A stretch of DNA of 64,000 nt from Byssochlamys sp. IMV 00236 (Eukaryota; Ascomycota; Eurotiomycetes; Eurotiales; Thermoascaceae): the NCBI GenBank assembly GCA_001931875.2, contig MSJH02000698.1:186001-250000 (forward strand). The letters are read 5' to 3'. The stretch's first letter is position 1, and the number at the start of each line of letters is the position of its first letter. Positions 1 to 10,906 of this stretch are shown here, one piece after another. The position numbers were made by a program, and so were the translations under genes. Below the pieces are notes generated by a model that worked only from the letters and a program-made list of their open reading frames with translations, ran no database searches and was not told the origin of the DNA.

Positions 1-1
1 C

Positions 2-412
2 AAACCGGGAACCGATATAATGGTCGCAGGTATCATCTTCCAACTAGCCTCCATCACCATCTTCGTGGCTTGCGCTGCGGACTTTTTCCGTCGCGTGCTG
101 CGCCATCACCGTCTGAGCTCCATGAGCGGCACCGTCGTCCCCTTGATGGCAGCCATGGCCTTCTCCATCACCTGCATCTATATCCGAAGTATCTACCGAA
201 CAATCGAGCTGCTCCAGGGCTGGTCCGGATATCTAATCACCCACGAGCGATTCTTCATCGCTCTCGACGGAGCCATGATGGCGCCCGCCGTCGCTATTTT
301 CAACTTCATCCATCCGGGCTGGTTCATCCCGTCTCAGAAAACCGTCTCCGTCGACGTCGGTCAGGAGATGTCTTCTAAATCCAGTGAACGGCCTGTGTTC
401 AACGATGCATAG
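2..412 (+). CDS. RTA1-like membrane protein, C-terminal part (5' truncated)
   Basis: The frame is open from base 2 and stops at 412, giving 137 codons; the start lies before the window. The segment around GTDIMVAGIIFQ matches the penultimate region of the RTA1 family (lipid-translocating-exporter-like proteins with about seven membrane spans), where a G-x-x-IM-x-G-x-x-FQ pattern is typical. Hydrophobic segments follow at about residues 8-25, 44-60 and 82-96 of the fragment, and the end is a short hydrophilic cytosolic tail. Members are stress-induced membrane proteins linked in yeast to resistance to 7-aminocholesterol and to sphingoid base export; the substrate here cannot be told. The family call is firm, the specific function is not. 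Confidence 0.8.
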   Translation, partial: KPGTDIMVAGIIFQLASITIFVACAADFFRRVLRHHRLSSMSGTVVPLMAAMAFSITCIYIRSIYRTIELLQGWSGYLITHERFFIALDGAMMAPAVAIFNFIHPGWFIPSQKTVSVDVGQEMSSKSSERPVFNDA

Positions 413-1420
413 ACCGACCTAATTCTTCCTACGCACTTATCTCACTCTCTCTTCTTCCCTTCCCTTTTTTCCATTGATATTCGAATTACGAGGTTTTGCT
501 GAGGTCTTGCTTTTCCCATGAACAATCTCAGCGCCCCCTTTCCCTTTTTCTTTCTCATTGCATAACTACGTACCTACATATACACCATATAGCTTTTCCT
601 TTCATCGTTACATGATTTTTTTTTTTTCTCATGATACCTGACTTAAGTTCAAGTTCTGATTCCTCATTTGCATATACCATGGCGCAACGGAGCCCTTCTT
701 TTTTTCTTTCTTTTTTTCTTGTTTTTTCTCTCATATTATATATTATATATCATATTGACAATGTTTAGTTACTTACTATATATCGGATAAAATAAAGTTC
801 CGAGTTTTTCACGCCCTGCTATGTTTACAATTATTTCCCGCATTATCTAGAAGATGTTGGAATTACTCTTGAATAATTTTTACTGGTTTCTTTTCCTATT
901 CTCTTGGGTTTTGTGGTGATTTGTTAAACTAGTGAGTGAGTGAGTGCCTGATAACTATATTGAAGAATTGGGATATGGGTAACTGGTTACTTTGATATCT
1001 ATTTCTCGCCTGGCAAGTACAAGTACGGTACAATACATACATCAATTCTGGATAACATCATCAACAGAAAAGAGAAAAATAAATAAAAGAAAAGAAGACA
1101 AGACAGCATTTTTCTTCCCCAACCCCAGTCCCTGCTGGTCATCCTGGCGCCGTTTCGCTCCTTTCGCCAACGCTATCACCAAATGTAAAACTTTAAGTCA
1201 CATAGAGCAACGAAGATATAAGAGAATAAGGCTTCATTGGATACCCCTGACAATGTGACAAGGAGACCAATCAAAGAAATTTGAACAAGAAACTAAAGCT
1301 GAAACACACCGTGCAAGGTTCAGAGGCTTTATATTGATCGAGAGATTGGGTCTCGCACAAGTGGCTCCTTTACCCGGCCTGAAATTTACTGTCGTTTTCA
1401 TCTTTCCTGGGCGAAAATGT
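413..1420. other. Intergenic region between convergent genes
   Basis: About 1 kb without a supported gene, between the end of the RTA1-like gene and the end of the minus-strand membrane-protein gene. It is rich in T tracts (for example around 618-630 and 700-730) and in TATAT runs near 735-785, as expected for 3' untranslated and terminator DNA of two convergent genes. The short ORFs here have no recognisable content. Confidence 0.5.
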
Positions 1421-2681
1421 TCATACACCGTCCACCCCCTCAATCCATCCAAAGGTCGCACCGATAACCACAGTGGCCGTGGCCCAGATCGCACCCCAGC
1501 CTGCCGCACCTTCGACATCCACGCCCTTGACCGTGCCCGCAACCTGAACGATCGTGTTCACGAGCACGACGACTGCCAGGAGTGACGTGCGCGACACCAG
1601 AATCTTCGTCTTGGGGAAGAATGAACCCCACGTCTTGCGGTACAATTGACTGATGAGAAACTCCCCCTCAACAACGGCATCTGCTTTGGTCGCATCGGGC
1701 GCATCGGTCCATCCGGTAGAACTAACGAAGAGGAAATCGCGCGCAGCATAGCCCAGCGGAATCAGAGTCAAGAACAGCACGGGCAGACCGGCAGGGCCAG
1801 CGTGGGCGGTGCGAATGTCGGGGATATCCTCAAAGTGCACGACCAGGAAAGCTGGGAGCCATGTCGAGAAGCTGATATATAAAAACACTGCGTAGATAGC
1901 GGACGCCGCAACGGAGGTGTAGATCGCGGTCGGAATGTCCTGAAGGATCGAGCGGTTGTTGACAGCGTGCACCGGGGCATTGGTCAGGTTATGCACCCAT
2001 CTGGTGCCGCGCAAAAGCATGAAGGGGACCGTGTTCGAGATCAGAGTAATGGCCAAGGAGGCGAGAGTAGTCGTTGGTCGGACGCCGTAGAAGGACGACA
2101 GCAATGAGAAAGTCGGCAAATGGGTGATTAGAGTGAAGAAAGCCACGTCCCGGCCTGGCCAGAGATGGTCAGTAAAGCATTGCCAACCCATGTCTCGTCT
2201 GCTACATGAACTTACCATCGAATCCCAGCATCCATGCTAATCCCAGCTCAACGGCCCGCCAGGCGATCAATCCTCCCACTTCCCACCATTTCTCCAGATG
2301 TTTGCTAACAAATCCCAGATCACCAATGGTGACGACAGAGGTCACAGTGAAGAGAGCCGAACTCAGAATCAGGCTGCTAAGTACAACCAATGCAAATCGT
2401 GCCGGTGCAGGGATTCCCTTTGCGTGCGACTGCGGGGTGGGTTCATTTTTGCTGGTTTTGCGACTCGTTTTGGTCAGATTCGAGACGGTGGTCTTGCGGC
2501 TCGGCATTGTGGGATCTGGGACGGCGCTATTGCGAAATCTGCTTTCTAGTCTGGTTGGCGATGGCTTGACCTTGCTGATAGCATACGGCGTGGTCGGGGG
2601 AGGAAGAAGAGAGCTGCGCTGAGCGAGGGGAGCTGCTGTGGCTGTCGCGTGTGTTTTTGTTTCCCGGTCGGCGTTGACCAT
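1421..2681 (-). CDS. Multi-pass integral membrane protein, uncharacterised
   Basis: Two exons: 2681-2216 and 2154-1421, with a 61-nt intron (donor GTAAGTTC, acceptor CTGGCCAG). The splice joins GFD to GRDVAFF in frame and gives 399 residues. The first 85 residues are hydrophilic and rich in Ser, Thr, Pro and Lys. After that come about seven hydrophobic segments: near residues 93-115, 135-153, 160-180, 190-208, 235-262, 280-300 and two near the C-terminus (about 345-365 and 372-392). The last residues are GWIEGVDGV. The fold looks like a polytopic membrane protein conserved among filamentous fungi, but no transporter or enzyme signature is seen, so no function is given. It ends convergent with the RTA1 gene and lies 309 bp downstream of the ATPase gene on the same strand. 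Confidence 0.7.
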
Positions 2682-2990
2682 GTGATGATGTCACCGGCAG
2701 TAAGCTGGGCAATCGACGCAACCGGCATTCTTCAACTCATTCTATTGTATTTTGCTTTTAGTTTCACTGTATAAAGCAATTGTTTCTACGGGTTTGGAAA
2801 CTCGTGAATGATAATAAAGATAAATAAAATAATAACACAGAAACTGCGCTCCTAGGCAGAAATATACCGAGTAAAATAAGAATACTACATACAACCACCC
2901 AACACACATGCCACGCCCATAGCCAACTTTTCCAGAAAAAAAAAAGCATTTTCAATCAAGAAGATATCAGAATATGGAAACCACTCGAGT
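2682..2990. other. Intergenic region between two minus-strand genes
   Basis: This 309-bp spacer holds the 3' region of the P-loop ATPase gene and the promoter of the membrane-protein gene. It is A/T-rich around 2740-2860. No further feature was identified. Confidence 0.4.
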
Positions 2991-4873
2991 TCACTCGTCA
3001 CCATCTTTCTCCTCTTTCTCGGCCACGGAGAACTCCACTGTTCCGCTTTCCCTGCCCTTGGTATCGCGAACGACGATTCTGTACTTGCCCTGATCCCACA
3101 GGTCTTTAATGGTGAGTTCACGGGTTCTGCCCAAGCTTTCAATAGCACTGATACGATCAAGGGTGGCCTCGAGGTGCTCCGCAAAACCGGGGCGCGAACA
3201 GATTTCTCGAAAGGCATTTTGCATGGGAACGGAGTCAGCCCGCACCATCGCGCGGGAGTCGATGGTGAAAATGTTATCATGGTCGTAGCTTTGAATGAAA
3301 TCGGCTCTGGTCATAATCTGTCGTGCCTCGTGGAGGGGGATTTCTGGGAGGATATAGCCCCTTTCGGGGTCATATGTTTGCTTCATCTCTTTCTCCCGTT
3401 CCACGAGAGCTTGCGCGAGGACCATGGCTGCAGACTGCACAGAGTTAGGGACGACGCTCCAACTATAGCAGAGGGATTACAAACCGAGTATTTCTGCTCA
3501 TCCATCACATCATCGTCCATTTCCTCTCCCAAGATCCAGCATTTGTTGAGGAACCATGTCTTTTCCGCTGCACAGATGGTATGACACATTTTGATCATAT
3601 CATCGGCCTTTGCGACCCGGCTCAGGAAGGAGAGACGACCGCCGACGTGGTCATAGACCTGCTCGAGGATCTCGGACGAGAGATCCTCCCCAAAGTACTT
3701 CCGCCGATACTGCTTCAGCGCAGCCATGGCCTGAGTCTTGTTGAGATCTGGCACCGGAATCACCTCCATTCTGGTCGCGTATCGCTTTAGTCGTTCGTAT
3801 ACCCAGTAGTCGTCACTGTTCAAAACTGAAGGCAATATTAGCACGCATGATCGTGGTGGAAAAGGAAGAAGCCACTTACCTATCGTCACAAGGTTACTGG
3901 CGGCCCATTGCTCAGCCCTCTGTTGGATCATCTCGAGTAAGTCACGACCGTCATCGTCATCTCTCACTAAATGGGTGCTGTTGACGATCAGAACGAGAGG
4001 GTTATGGCCTTTTTCTCTTCGTGCAATAGCGACCTTCTCCAGTTTATTAAAGGCCCGCTCTATATCAAGGAGCGGAGTCGTGTCACGGGGGCCTCGAATG
4101 CTGAAAAGACTGCCAATGTAACTGTGAGGGCAGGTCAGCGCTCTGGGCTATCGCAAGGCAGAGCAAAGCAGAGAAAGACAAAGATAAAAGACAGAAGAAA
4201 CTCACTCTTCATGGAACTCAAAATCCAGTGCTTTACCCAGACGTATCCGGAAGATCTCCAGATCAGCATGTGCCTCGACCACAGCAATCCCATCCCCGTT
4301 GACCTTGCGCATTGCTTCCAGCAGCATGGACGCCTTCCCGGTTCCTTTCTCGCCGATCATGAGATAATAGCGTCCGCCCTCTTTGCCGGAGACAATGCCA
4401 TCGATCCTGGATTGCTCATCGCGCACGATCCAGTGGTCTGCCTGGTCATCGGGGTCATTGACATCCGAGCCCTCGACTCCTGCCATTGTGAGTGCTGGAT
4501 CACCCGGTTGGAAAGCTTTATCCATCTTCTTGAGTACGAGATGCTTGTAGTATTTATGATACGAATATCCAGCGAGCCTGCAGAGCCGTTAGGACAGTTT
4601 CTCCTTCGATGTTGCAGCTAGTTAGGTATATATTGCATACCCCAGAACAGCAATCGACGCAAAGGTCGTAGCGGCCGATTCGAACATTTTCAAGATGGTG
4701 GATTTTAGAGTAGGCCCGGAATCGTCTCCCTTTTTATCACCGTCATCGGGCTGGCCGACAAACTGCGAGTCCAATCGCCGCGAAGTATATGGTAGAGGAT
4801 AACGTCGTGATGCGCCTAGACATCTTCTGACATTGGAAGCCAGAGGCGCTCTGATCATCCGATATGAATACAT
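2991..4873 (-). CDS. Mitochondrial-targeted P-loop ATPase (AAA/archaeal-ATPase-like)
   Basis: Five exons: 4873-4641, 4577-4206, 4121-3880, 3825-3485 and 3434-2991, giving 543 residues. The introns are 63, 84, 54 and 50 nt with GT..AG ends, and all junctions keep the frame. The N-terminus is rich in Arg and Ser and lacks acids, as in a mitochondrial presequence. A likely membrane span at about residues 67-84 (TTFASIAVLGLAGYSY) follows. A Walker A motif GEKGTGKAS lies in exon 2 and a hydrophobic Walker B-like strand NPLVLIVNSTHLV in exon 3. The C-terminal third is helical and charged and ends in an acidic/Lys tail. The order presequence, membrane span, ATPase domain suggests a protein anchored in the inner mitochondrial membrane. 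I do not recognise a named family; the resemblance is to AAA/Orc-like NTPases. The Walker B end has N-S-T rather than D-E, so hydrolysis is uncertain. Confidence 0.75.
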
Positions 4874-5514
4874 TATCCACCGTTATACGCTACAATGAGA
4901 TGAACGGCCCTATTGATATCTTATTATCATCGAGGCAGTGGGAGACTACCTAATCCGGTAGGAGTGGCGCAGTCGCGGTGAGATGCGGCGGGGAGAGTAA
5001 GGAAAAAAATAAGAATCGACACAATAATACGTTAATAGCGCACTGAGAGAACGAGCGACAGGGGGGTTTCAACGAATGTATCTCAGGCGTCCAAGAGCGC
5101 CTTTGGAATTGAGAGAGCCACGGCACCGAGCAGCAACTAAGATCGTACAACAGGCACTTGACGCGTGTTCTCGGCGGCAAAAAAGCCGATAATAATGAGC
5201 GACGAGAAAAAGTTAAAAAGAAAAATATGAATTAATGAATAAAGAAGAGAGCTGTAGCAGACGGCGAGTCCAGCTAGCAGAGGGAAGCAGAAAAGAAAAA
5301 AGAAAGGACGTCAGTGATGATTGCCAACTTGTGGCAGTGCTTCGCCCAAACGAGGTTTCCCATCCGCCAAGCTGGTCAACACGATGCGATGCGTCTTGGC
5401 GGCTGCAGAAGCTGAGCTCACTTGGTCTAACTGTTTATCGATTAATTAATTAATTAGACAGCTGGCGATCGATCGGAGCTTTCCAGAGACGCCAAGCATT
5501 AAAGTTATTATGTA
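4874..5514. other. Promoter side of the ATPase gene, no gene seen
   Basis: This is the upstream region of the minus-strand ATPase gene. It contains AT-rich DNA, a purine-rich stretch near 5200-5310 and an ATTAATTAATTAATTA run near 5440-5455. No convincing coding region was found. Confidence 0.4.
5506..5514. repeat. Left 9-bp target-site duplication (TATTATGTA)
   Basis: An identical copy of this 9-mer stands at 6117-6125, immediately outside the other end of the inverted-repeat element. Confidence 0.65.
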
Positions 5515-6116
5515 TTATCCGTGACTTGTAGCTCACCCACGCCCTTCCGGTCGTGGGTGAGCCCTCCCGTATCTTCAAATCCTAGCGTATCTTCAAAAAA
5601 TTTTTTAGGTACCTTTTATATGGTAACACCATACAAAAGGTACATAAGGCCAAAAACACGATATATCCAATTATCTCAACATTTTATTAGAGGACACCTT
5701 TATTTTAACTGATAATATTAAAATATTATTATTGAATAATTTATATTTAAAATCTTTAAAAGCTCTTATTAAAAATGAGAGATATATTAGTATTTAAAGA
5801 TTTCTCACCAAAAATTTTTTGTATGGGGAAAATAAAAAAGTAAACGCTTACTTTAATAATTAAGATTTTAATTTCAAATTAAAGCTGTAGGTTCCTATAT
5901 CATATTATTTTAATATTATTAATTAAAATAAAGGTGTTCTCTACTAAAATGTTGAGATAATTGGATATATCGTGTTTTTGGCCTTATGTACCTTTTGTAT
6001 GGTGTTACCATACAAAAGGTACCTAAAGAAAAATTTTGAAGATTGGTAGGAATTGAAGATACGGGAGGGCTCACCCACGACGGCAGGAGTGGGTGAGCTA
6101 ACAGTCACGGATACAA
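5515..6116. mobile_element. Non-autonomous TIR element (MITE-like, Mutator-type signature)
   Basis: Two arms of about 210 bp, at 5515-5727 and roughly 5904-6116, are inverted copies of each other at about 90% identity by eye. The ends read TTATCCGTGACT on the left and, in reverse complement, TTGTATCCGTGACT on the right. The element is flanked by a 9-bp direct repeat TATTATGTA at 5506-5514 and 6117-6125, which fits a target-site duplication. The ~175-bp interior is very AT-rich and has no usable ORF. Each arm carries its own hairpins: GCTCACCCACG with CGTGGGTGAGC near the tip, and a GGTACCTTTT/AAAAGGTAC pair further in. Long TIRs with a 9-bp duplication are typical of Mutator-like elements. 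A TA duplication (5516-5517, 6112-6113) with slightly shorter ends is an alternative reading that would suggest a Tc1/mariner-type MITE. Confidence 0.8.
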
Positions 6117-6125
6117 TATTATGTA
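6117..6125. repeat. Right 9-bp target-site duplication (TATTATGTA)
   Basis: Identical to 5506-5514; together they bracket the inverted-repeat element. Confidence 0.65.
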
Positions 6126-6890
6126 CTGCGATGATCGATCTTTGTTGGCAGTTTTAACTAAACTATGTATGGACTTGGTTGCGTCGAGGCTAACTAAACC
6201 GTGAGCCTAACCAGTAATAATAATAACCACACCGGTTTGAAGTTTTACACGTCAATAATGTGGATGCTATTATTTGTTGGTTTTTCTGCTGTTCCTAGGG
6301 AGTTGGATAATCTAGTTCATACGAGGCCTGAAAAGAATACTATTATTGTGTATTGTATTAGGGACTGTGGGAAGAAAGACGAGTTAGTTAGAGGAAGGAA
6401 GTGCACCAGCTTTTCCTCTCGTCCACGATCGAGCACAGAAACAGTAATAATAATTAACTGTATATAATTCCTCTAGATGCCCGCGAGATATAACTTATTA
6501 CAGTCAAAATATCGTATCGTATTTAATTAACAGCTCGAGATAGCCGGCTCGGAGAACAGTCCATTGTGGAGGTTTGCCTTTTCCCCGACCAGTCAGTTTA
6601 GCCGCCCCCCGAGGCCTTCCGATGGAATGCCGTATCCGCGAAATTTTCTCTGAGCTGCGACTCGGACTCTCCTGCTTCCCCCAGAACCAGCTTGGATAAC
6701 TTCCCTTGTCTTTATTTCGTTTTCCCGTCTTCGTTCTTCCTGGGGACCTGGGGTCATTTTCTGTTTCCATTGACCCTCCCTTGATTGTACTATACGCCCT
6801 CTCTTCTCTCCCGTTTCCTGCGTGTTGTGTTGTTCTTTAGACATCCATTTTTTGGACACTTGCTCACAACCGCTCAACCAAACCACTATA
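6126..6890. promoter_or_regulatory. Upstream region of the CLU gene
   Basis: This stretch is non-coding as far as can be seen. The part from about 6540 to 6890 is rich in C and T on the plus strand (for example CCTCTCTTCTCTCCC near 6797), as in promoters and 5' leaders of highly expressed Aspergillus genes. The start codon at 6891 is preceded by ACTATA. No defined binding site is claimed. Confidence 0.4.
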
Positions 6891-9800
6891 ATGGCACAGA
6901 CTAATGGCGAGCTGGAGAACTCGAAAGGTATCGGAAACTTGAATTCAGATCCATCAACTATTTCCAATGGATGGCGTGTGCACGCCGCCTACCGGACACC
7001 AAAAAAAAAAGGTCATGAGCTAACACGCGGCCTCGCACAGAGTCTCCCAACACCCAGCCGGAGGAACAGCTTACCAATGGCAACCACCCCGAGGGTGCTG
7101 CGGAGGAGGATCAGAATGCTGGAGGTATATCGATCTGCTTGGACCATGGCTGTGGGTTCGTGGTGATGCTAACCCGGTCGCGCCAGGTCTTTTCCAGATC
7201 TCCGTCAAGCTTCCCCATGAGCCTTACAAGATCCAGGTGATGGTGCGTTGACGATTCGCCAAGATCGTCGAGGTCTGTGCTAATCGACTTGTGTCACCAG
7301 GTCTCGAGCCAGGAGCAGGTCCAAGATGTCCGGCAATCCATAGTGGAGCTCCCCGGAACGTTCCAATATACCTGTTTCCACTTGGAGTTCAACGGGGAGC
7401 GCATCAATGACTTCGTCGAGCTCTCCGAGGTCAAGGACCTCAAGGCGGACTCCGAGATCGTCCTGGTGGAGGACCCATACACCGAAAAGGAGGCCCGCAT
7501 GCATGTGGTCAGAATGAGAGAGCTGATGGGAGCGTCGGGAGACCGCATCGACAATCTCCACGGTATTAGCGCTGGTCTGTCTCTGCACGACTCTGTTGCC
7601 TCTGAGGAGGAGACAAGCGGCAGCGGAGCACAGAAGTCGGGCGACGAACACCCTCTGGCGCGCTACGACCTTGGTGCTGCCAGTTCCCTGCAGACGATCC
7701 TACCCAAGTCCGAGAACCCGCCTCCGAAGACTATCAAGTCTATCTCGCTTTCTCCCTGGAACCCACCTCCATACCACCTCCGCCAGAAGGGTCACCTTTT
7801 GTATCTCCAGGTTACGACTAACGAAGGGGAACAACACCAGATCACCTCCCACGTGTCGGGATTCTACGTCAACAAATGCTCCAACAGCAAATTTGACCCC
7901 TTCCCCCGCCCCGCTCCCAAGAACTGCAGTGCTCATTCGCTGCTCAGCTTGATCGCTCAGCTTTCACCTTCATTCAACACGGCCTTCCAGGCACTGCAAG
8001 AATCTAACAACAAGAAGGACCTCCTCACCACCTTCCCCTTCCAGAACGCTATCCCCAACAACCCCTGGCTTGTCTCTCAGAACGCCGCAGGCGTCAACGC
8101 TCACCAGCCCGACATCGCTCGGTCTCAGGAGAACTTCCTCATCTCCGGTGTGGACAACGCTGAGACCCTTCGTGACTGGAACGAAGAGTTCCAGACCACG
8201 AGAGAGCTACCTCGTGAAGCAGTCCAGGACAGAGTGTTCCGGGAGCGCCTGACTTCAAAGCTCTTCGCCGATTACAACGACGCTGCTGCCCGTGGTGCCG
8301 TCTTGGTGGCCAGGGGAGAGGTTGCACCTCTGAATCCCACGGAAGGAAGAAATGCCCAGATCTTCGTGTACAACAACATCTTCTACTCTTTCGGCGCTGA
8401 TGGCGTTGGCACGTTTGCTTCCGAAGGTGGCGATGAGGCTGCCCGTGTTGCTGTCGGAAAGGACGTCATGGGAATTAAGGCTGTAAACCAGCTGGATGTC
8501 CCCGGATTGTTCACTCCAGGAACCGTTGTCGTTGACTATCTCGGTAAGCGTATGGTCGGTCAGAGTATCGTTCCTGGTATCTTCAAGCAGCGGGAACCCG
8601 GCGAGCACCAGATCGACTACGGTGGTGTTGAGGGCAAGGAAGTCGTGGCGGAACACCCTGACTTCGTTCCTGTCTTTGAAAAGCTCTCCAAGGCCCTGAG
8701 AGTGAAGAAGCACCCCGTCTGGGATAAGGATGGCAAGCGTCATGAACTCGAAGGTAGCGTTGAGACCAAGGGTCTTCTCGGAACGGATGGCAGGAAGTAC
8801 GTTCTTGACCTGTATCGCATCGCTCCTCTCGATGTCGCATGGCAGGAAGACGAAGGAAACAGCGAGTACCCCCACCGCATGTCCATTCTTCGCCTTGAAC
8901 TTGTCGAGTCATACTGGCGGTACAAGATGAGCCAATACGTGAAAGAGGAAGTCGAGCGTCGCCGCAGTGCCAAGAAGGCGACCGAAGAGAAGGCCGTCGA
9001 GGGCGAGAAGGCTGAGGGAGAGGCTGCTGCTGAGAAGAGCGAAGAGGCTGTCGATCAGGAGAGAGTAGACATCTCCGGCTTCCAGTTTGCACTGAACCCC
9101 GACGTGTTCAGTGGCCAAGTCCCTCAGACCGACGAGGAGAAGGAACAGTGGGCTCGTGATGAGCAGGAGGTCCGCGATGCCTGTGACTATCTGAGATCGA
9201 AGATTCTTCCTGATCTGATCCAAGATCTCCATGACGGCGAGGTTGGCTTCCCGATGGATGGACAGTCCCTGAGTCAGCTTATGCACAAGCGTGGTATCAA
9301 CATTCGCTACCTTGGCAAGGTTGCTTCACTCTCCAAGGAGAAGGGCTCCCGCCTCCAGGCTCTGACCGTGCTCGCGAACCAGGAGATGATTGTCCGTGCT
9401 TTCAAGCATGTTGCTAATCGCTACCTGCGTTACCTGCCTGCTCCTTTCGCGCCTTCTTGCATTTCTCACTTGCTAAACTGCCTGCTCGGAACCGACGTCA
9501 ACCCCCAGCCGCGCGCAGACATTGACGAGTCCCTACGTGAGATCTACCCGGAAGGCGATTTTGCGTTTGAGAGTGTCACTCCCGAGAGCTTGAGGGCCGA
9601 GATTGAAAAGCAGGTTAAGACCAGGTTCCGCTACACTCTGGAGTCTGAATGGTTCAACTCCTTGAGGCGTTTGCAGGTTCTCCGTGACGTTGCCATCAAA
9701 CTCGGTCTCCAACTGGGAGCTCGTGAATATGCTTTCACAAAGGCCCAGATCAAGGAAACCGCTCCTATCTCTAACGGCGCCAACGGAGCCGGACACGATG

Positions 9801-10906
9801 AGGGCAAGAAGAAAAAGAAGAAGGGCGGTGACAGTGCCTCGCCCAGCCCTGCACCGGTTAAGCCCGTTGTTACCTTCGTTCCCGATGACATCCTCAACAT
9901 CGTGCCTCTCGTCAGGGATGCTGCTCCACGGAGCGCTCTCGCTGAAGAAGCCCTGGAGGCTGGACGCATCTCTATGATGCAGGGTCAGAAGCAGCTGGGC
10001 CAGGAACTTATCCTTGAGTCGCTGTCTCTCCATGAACAGATCTACGGAATCCTGCACCCCGAGGTTGCCAAGCTGTACCACCAGCTTTCAATGCTTTACT
10101 ACCAGAACGACGAGAAGGATGCCGCTGTGGAACTGGCGCGCAAGGCGGTCATCGTCACTGAGCGGACACTAGGCGTTGACTCCGCCGATACCATCCTCAG
10201 CTACCTTAATCTGAGTCTGTTTGAACATGCTAACGGCAACACCAAGACCGCCTTGGTGTACGTCAAGCATGCTATGGATCTCTGGAAGATCATCTACGGC
10301 TCCAACCACCCCGACTCTATCACGACCATGAACAATGCTGCCGTGATGTTGCAGCACCTTAAGCTCTACTCGGACTCGCGGAAATGGTTCGAGGCCTCAC
10401 TGGCTGTCTGCGAAGAACTCTTCGGAAGGCAGTCCATCAACACCGCCACGATCCTGTTCCAGCTTGCCCAGGCTCTGGCCCTGGACCAGGACTCCAAGGC
10501 CGCTGTCAACAAGATGCGTGATGCCTACAACATCTTCCTCAGCGAACTCGGACCCGAGGACCGAAACACCAAGGAAGCTGAGAGCTGGTTGGAGCAGCTC
10601 ACTCAGAATGCTGTCTCGATTGCCAAGCATGCTAAGGATATCCAAGCTCGTCGACTGCGCCGCATCAATCTGACTGGTCGCGTTCCGCTTGGTGCCAAGC
10701 CGCAGCCTCAGGTCGGCCAGACCGTCGCGGAAGCAGCTGGCGCCACGGACAGGAACGGATCCTCTGTAGACTCCCGTAGCATTGAGGAGCTGCTGAAGTT
10801 CATCGAGGGTGGTGAATCGAGTACTCCTCGATCGAAGCAGAAGAAGCGTGCTGCTGCCAGCAACCCTAAGCTCCGTGGTTCCAAGCAGTCCGCTGTGAAC
10901 GCTTAA
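6891..10906 (+). CDS. clu1: Clustered mitochondria protein (CLU/CLUH family)
   Basis: Four exons: 6891-6927, 7041-7124, 7187-7242 and 7301-10906, giving 1260 residues, the usual length for fungal CLU proteins. The first exon is only 37 nt and encodes MAQTNGELENSK. The spliced N-terminus continues through GLFQISVKLPHEPYKIQVM, typical of Aspergillus CLU. After an N-terminal ubiquitin-like region come the central CLU domain (about residues 310-650, with NAQIFVYNNIFYSFG), a Lys/Glu-rich linker near 605-640, a helical middle region and a Lys-rich stretch near 870. TPR-like repeats at about 960-1090 contain LHEQIYGILHPEVAKLYHQL. CLU binds mRNAs for nuclear-encoded mitochondrial proteins in the cytoplasm and is needed for normal mitochondrial distribution; it has also been described as an eIF3-associated factor. 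The donor of exon 2 is GTATATC and a CTAAC branch site is present in introns 1 and 2. Confidence 0.95.

Noticed and set aside
1558..2549. Plus-strand and minus-strand ORFs overlapping the membrane-protein gene
   Set aside because: They are other-frame readings of the spliced minus-strand gene.
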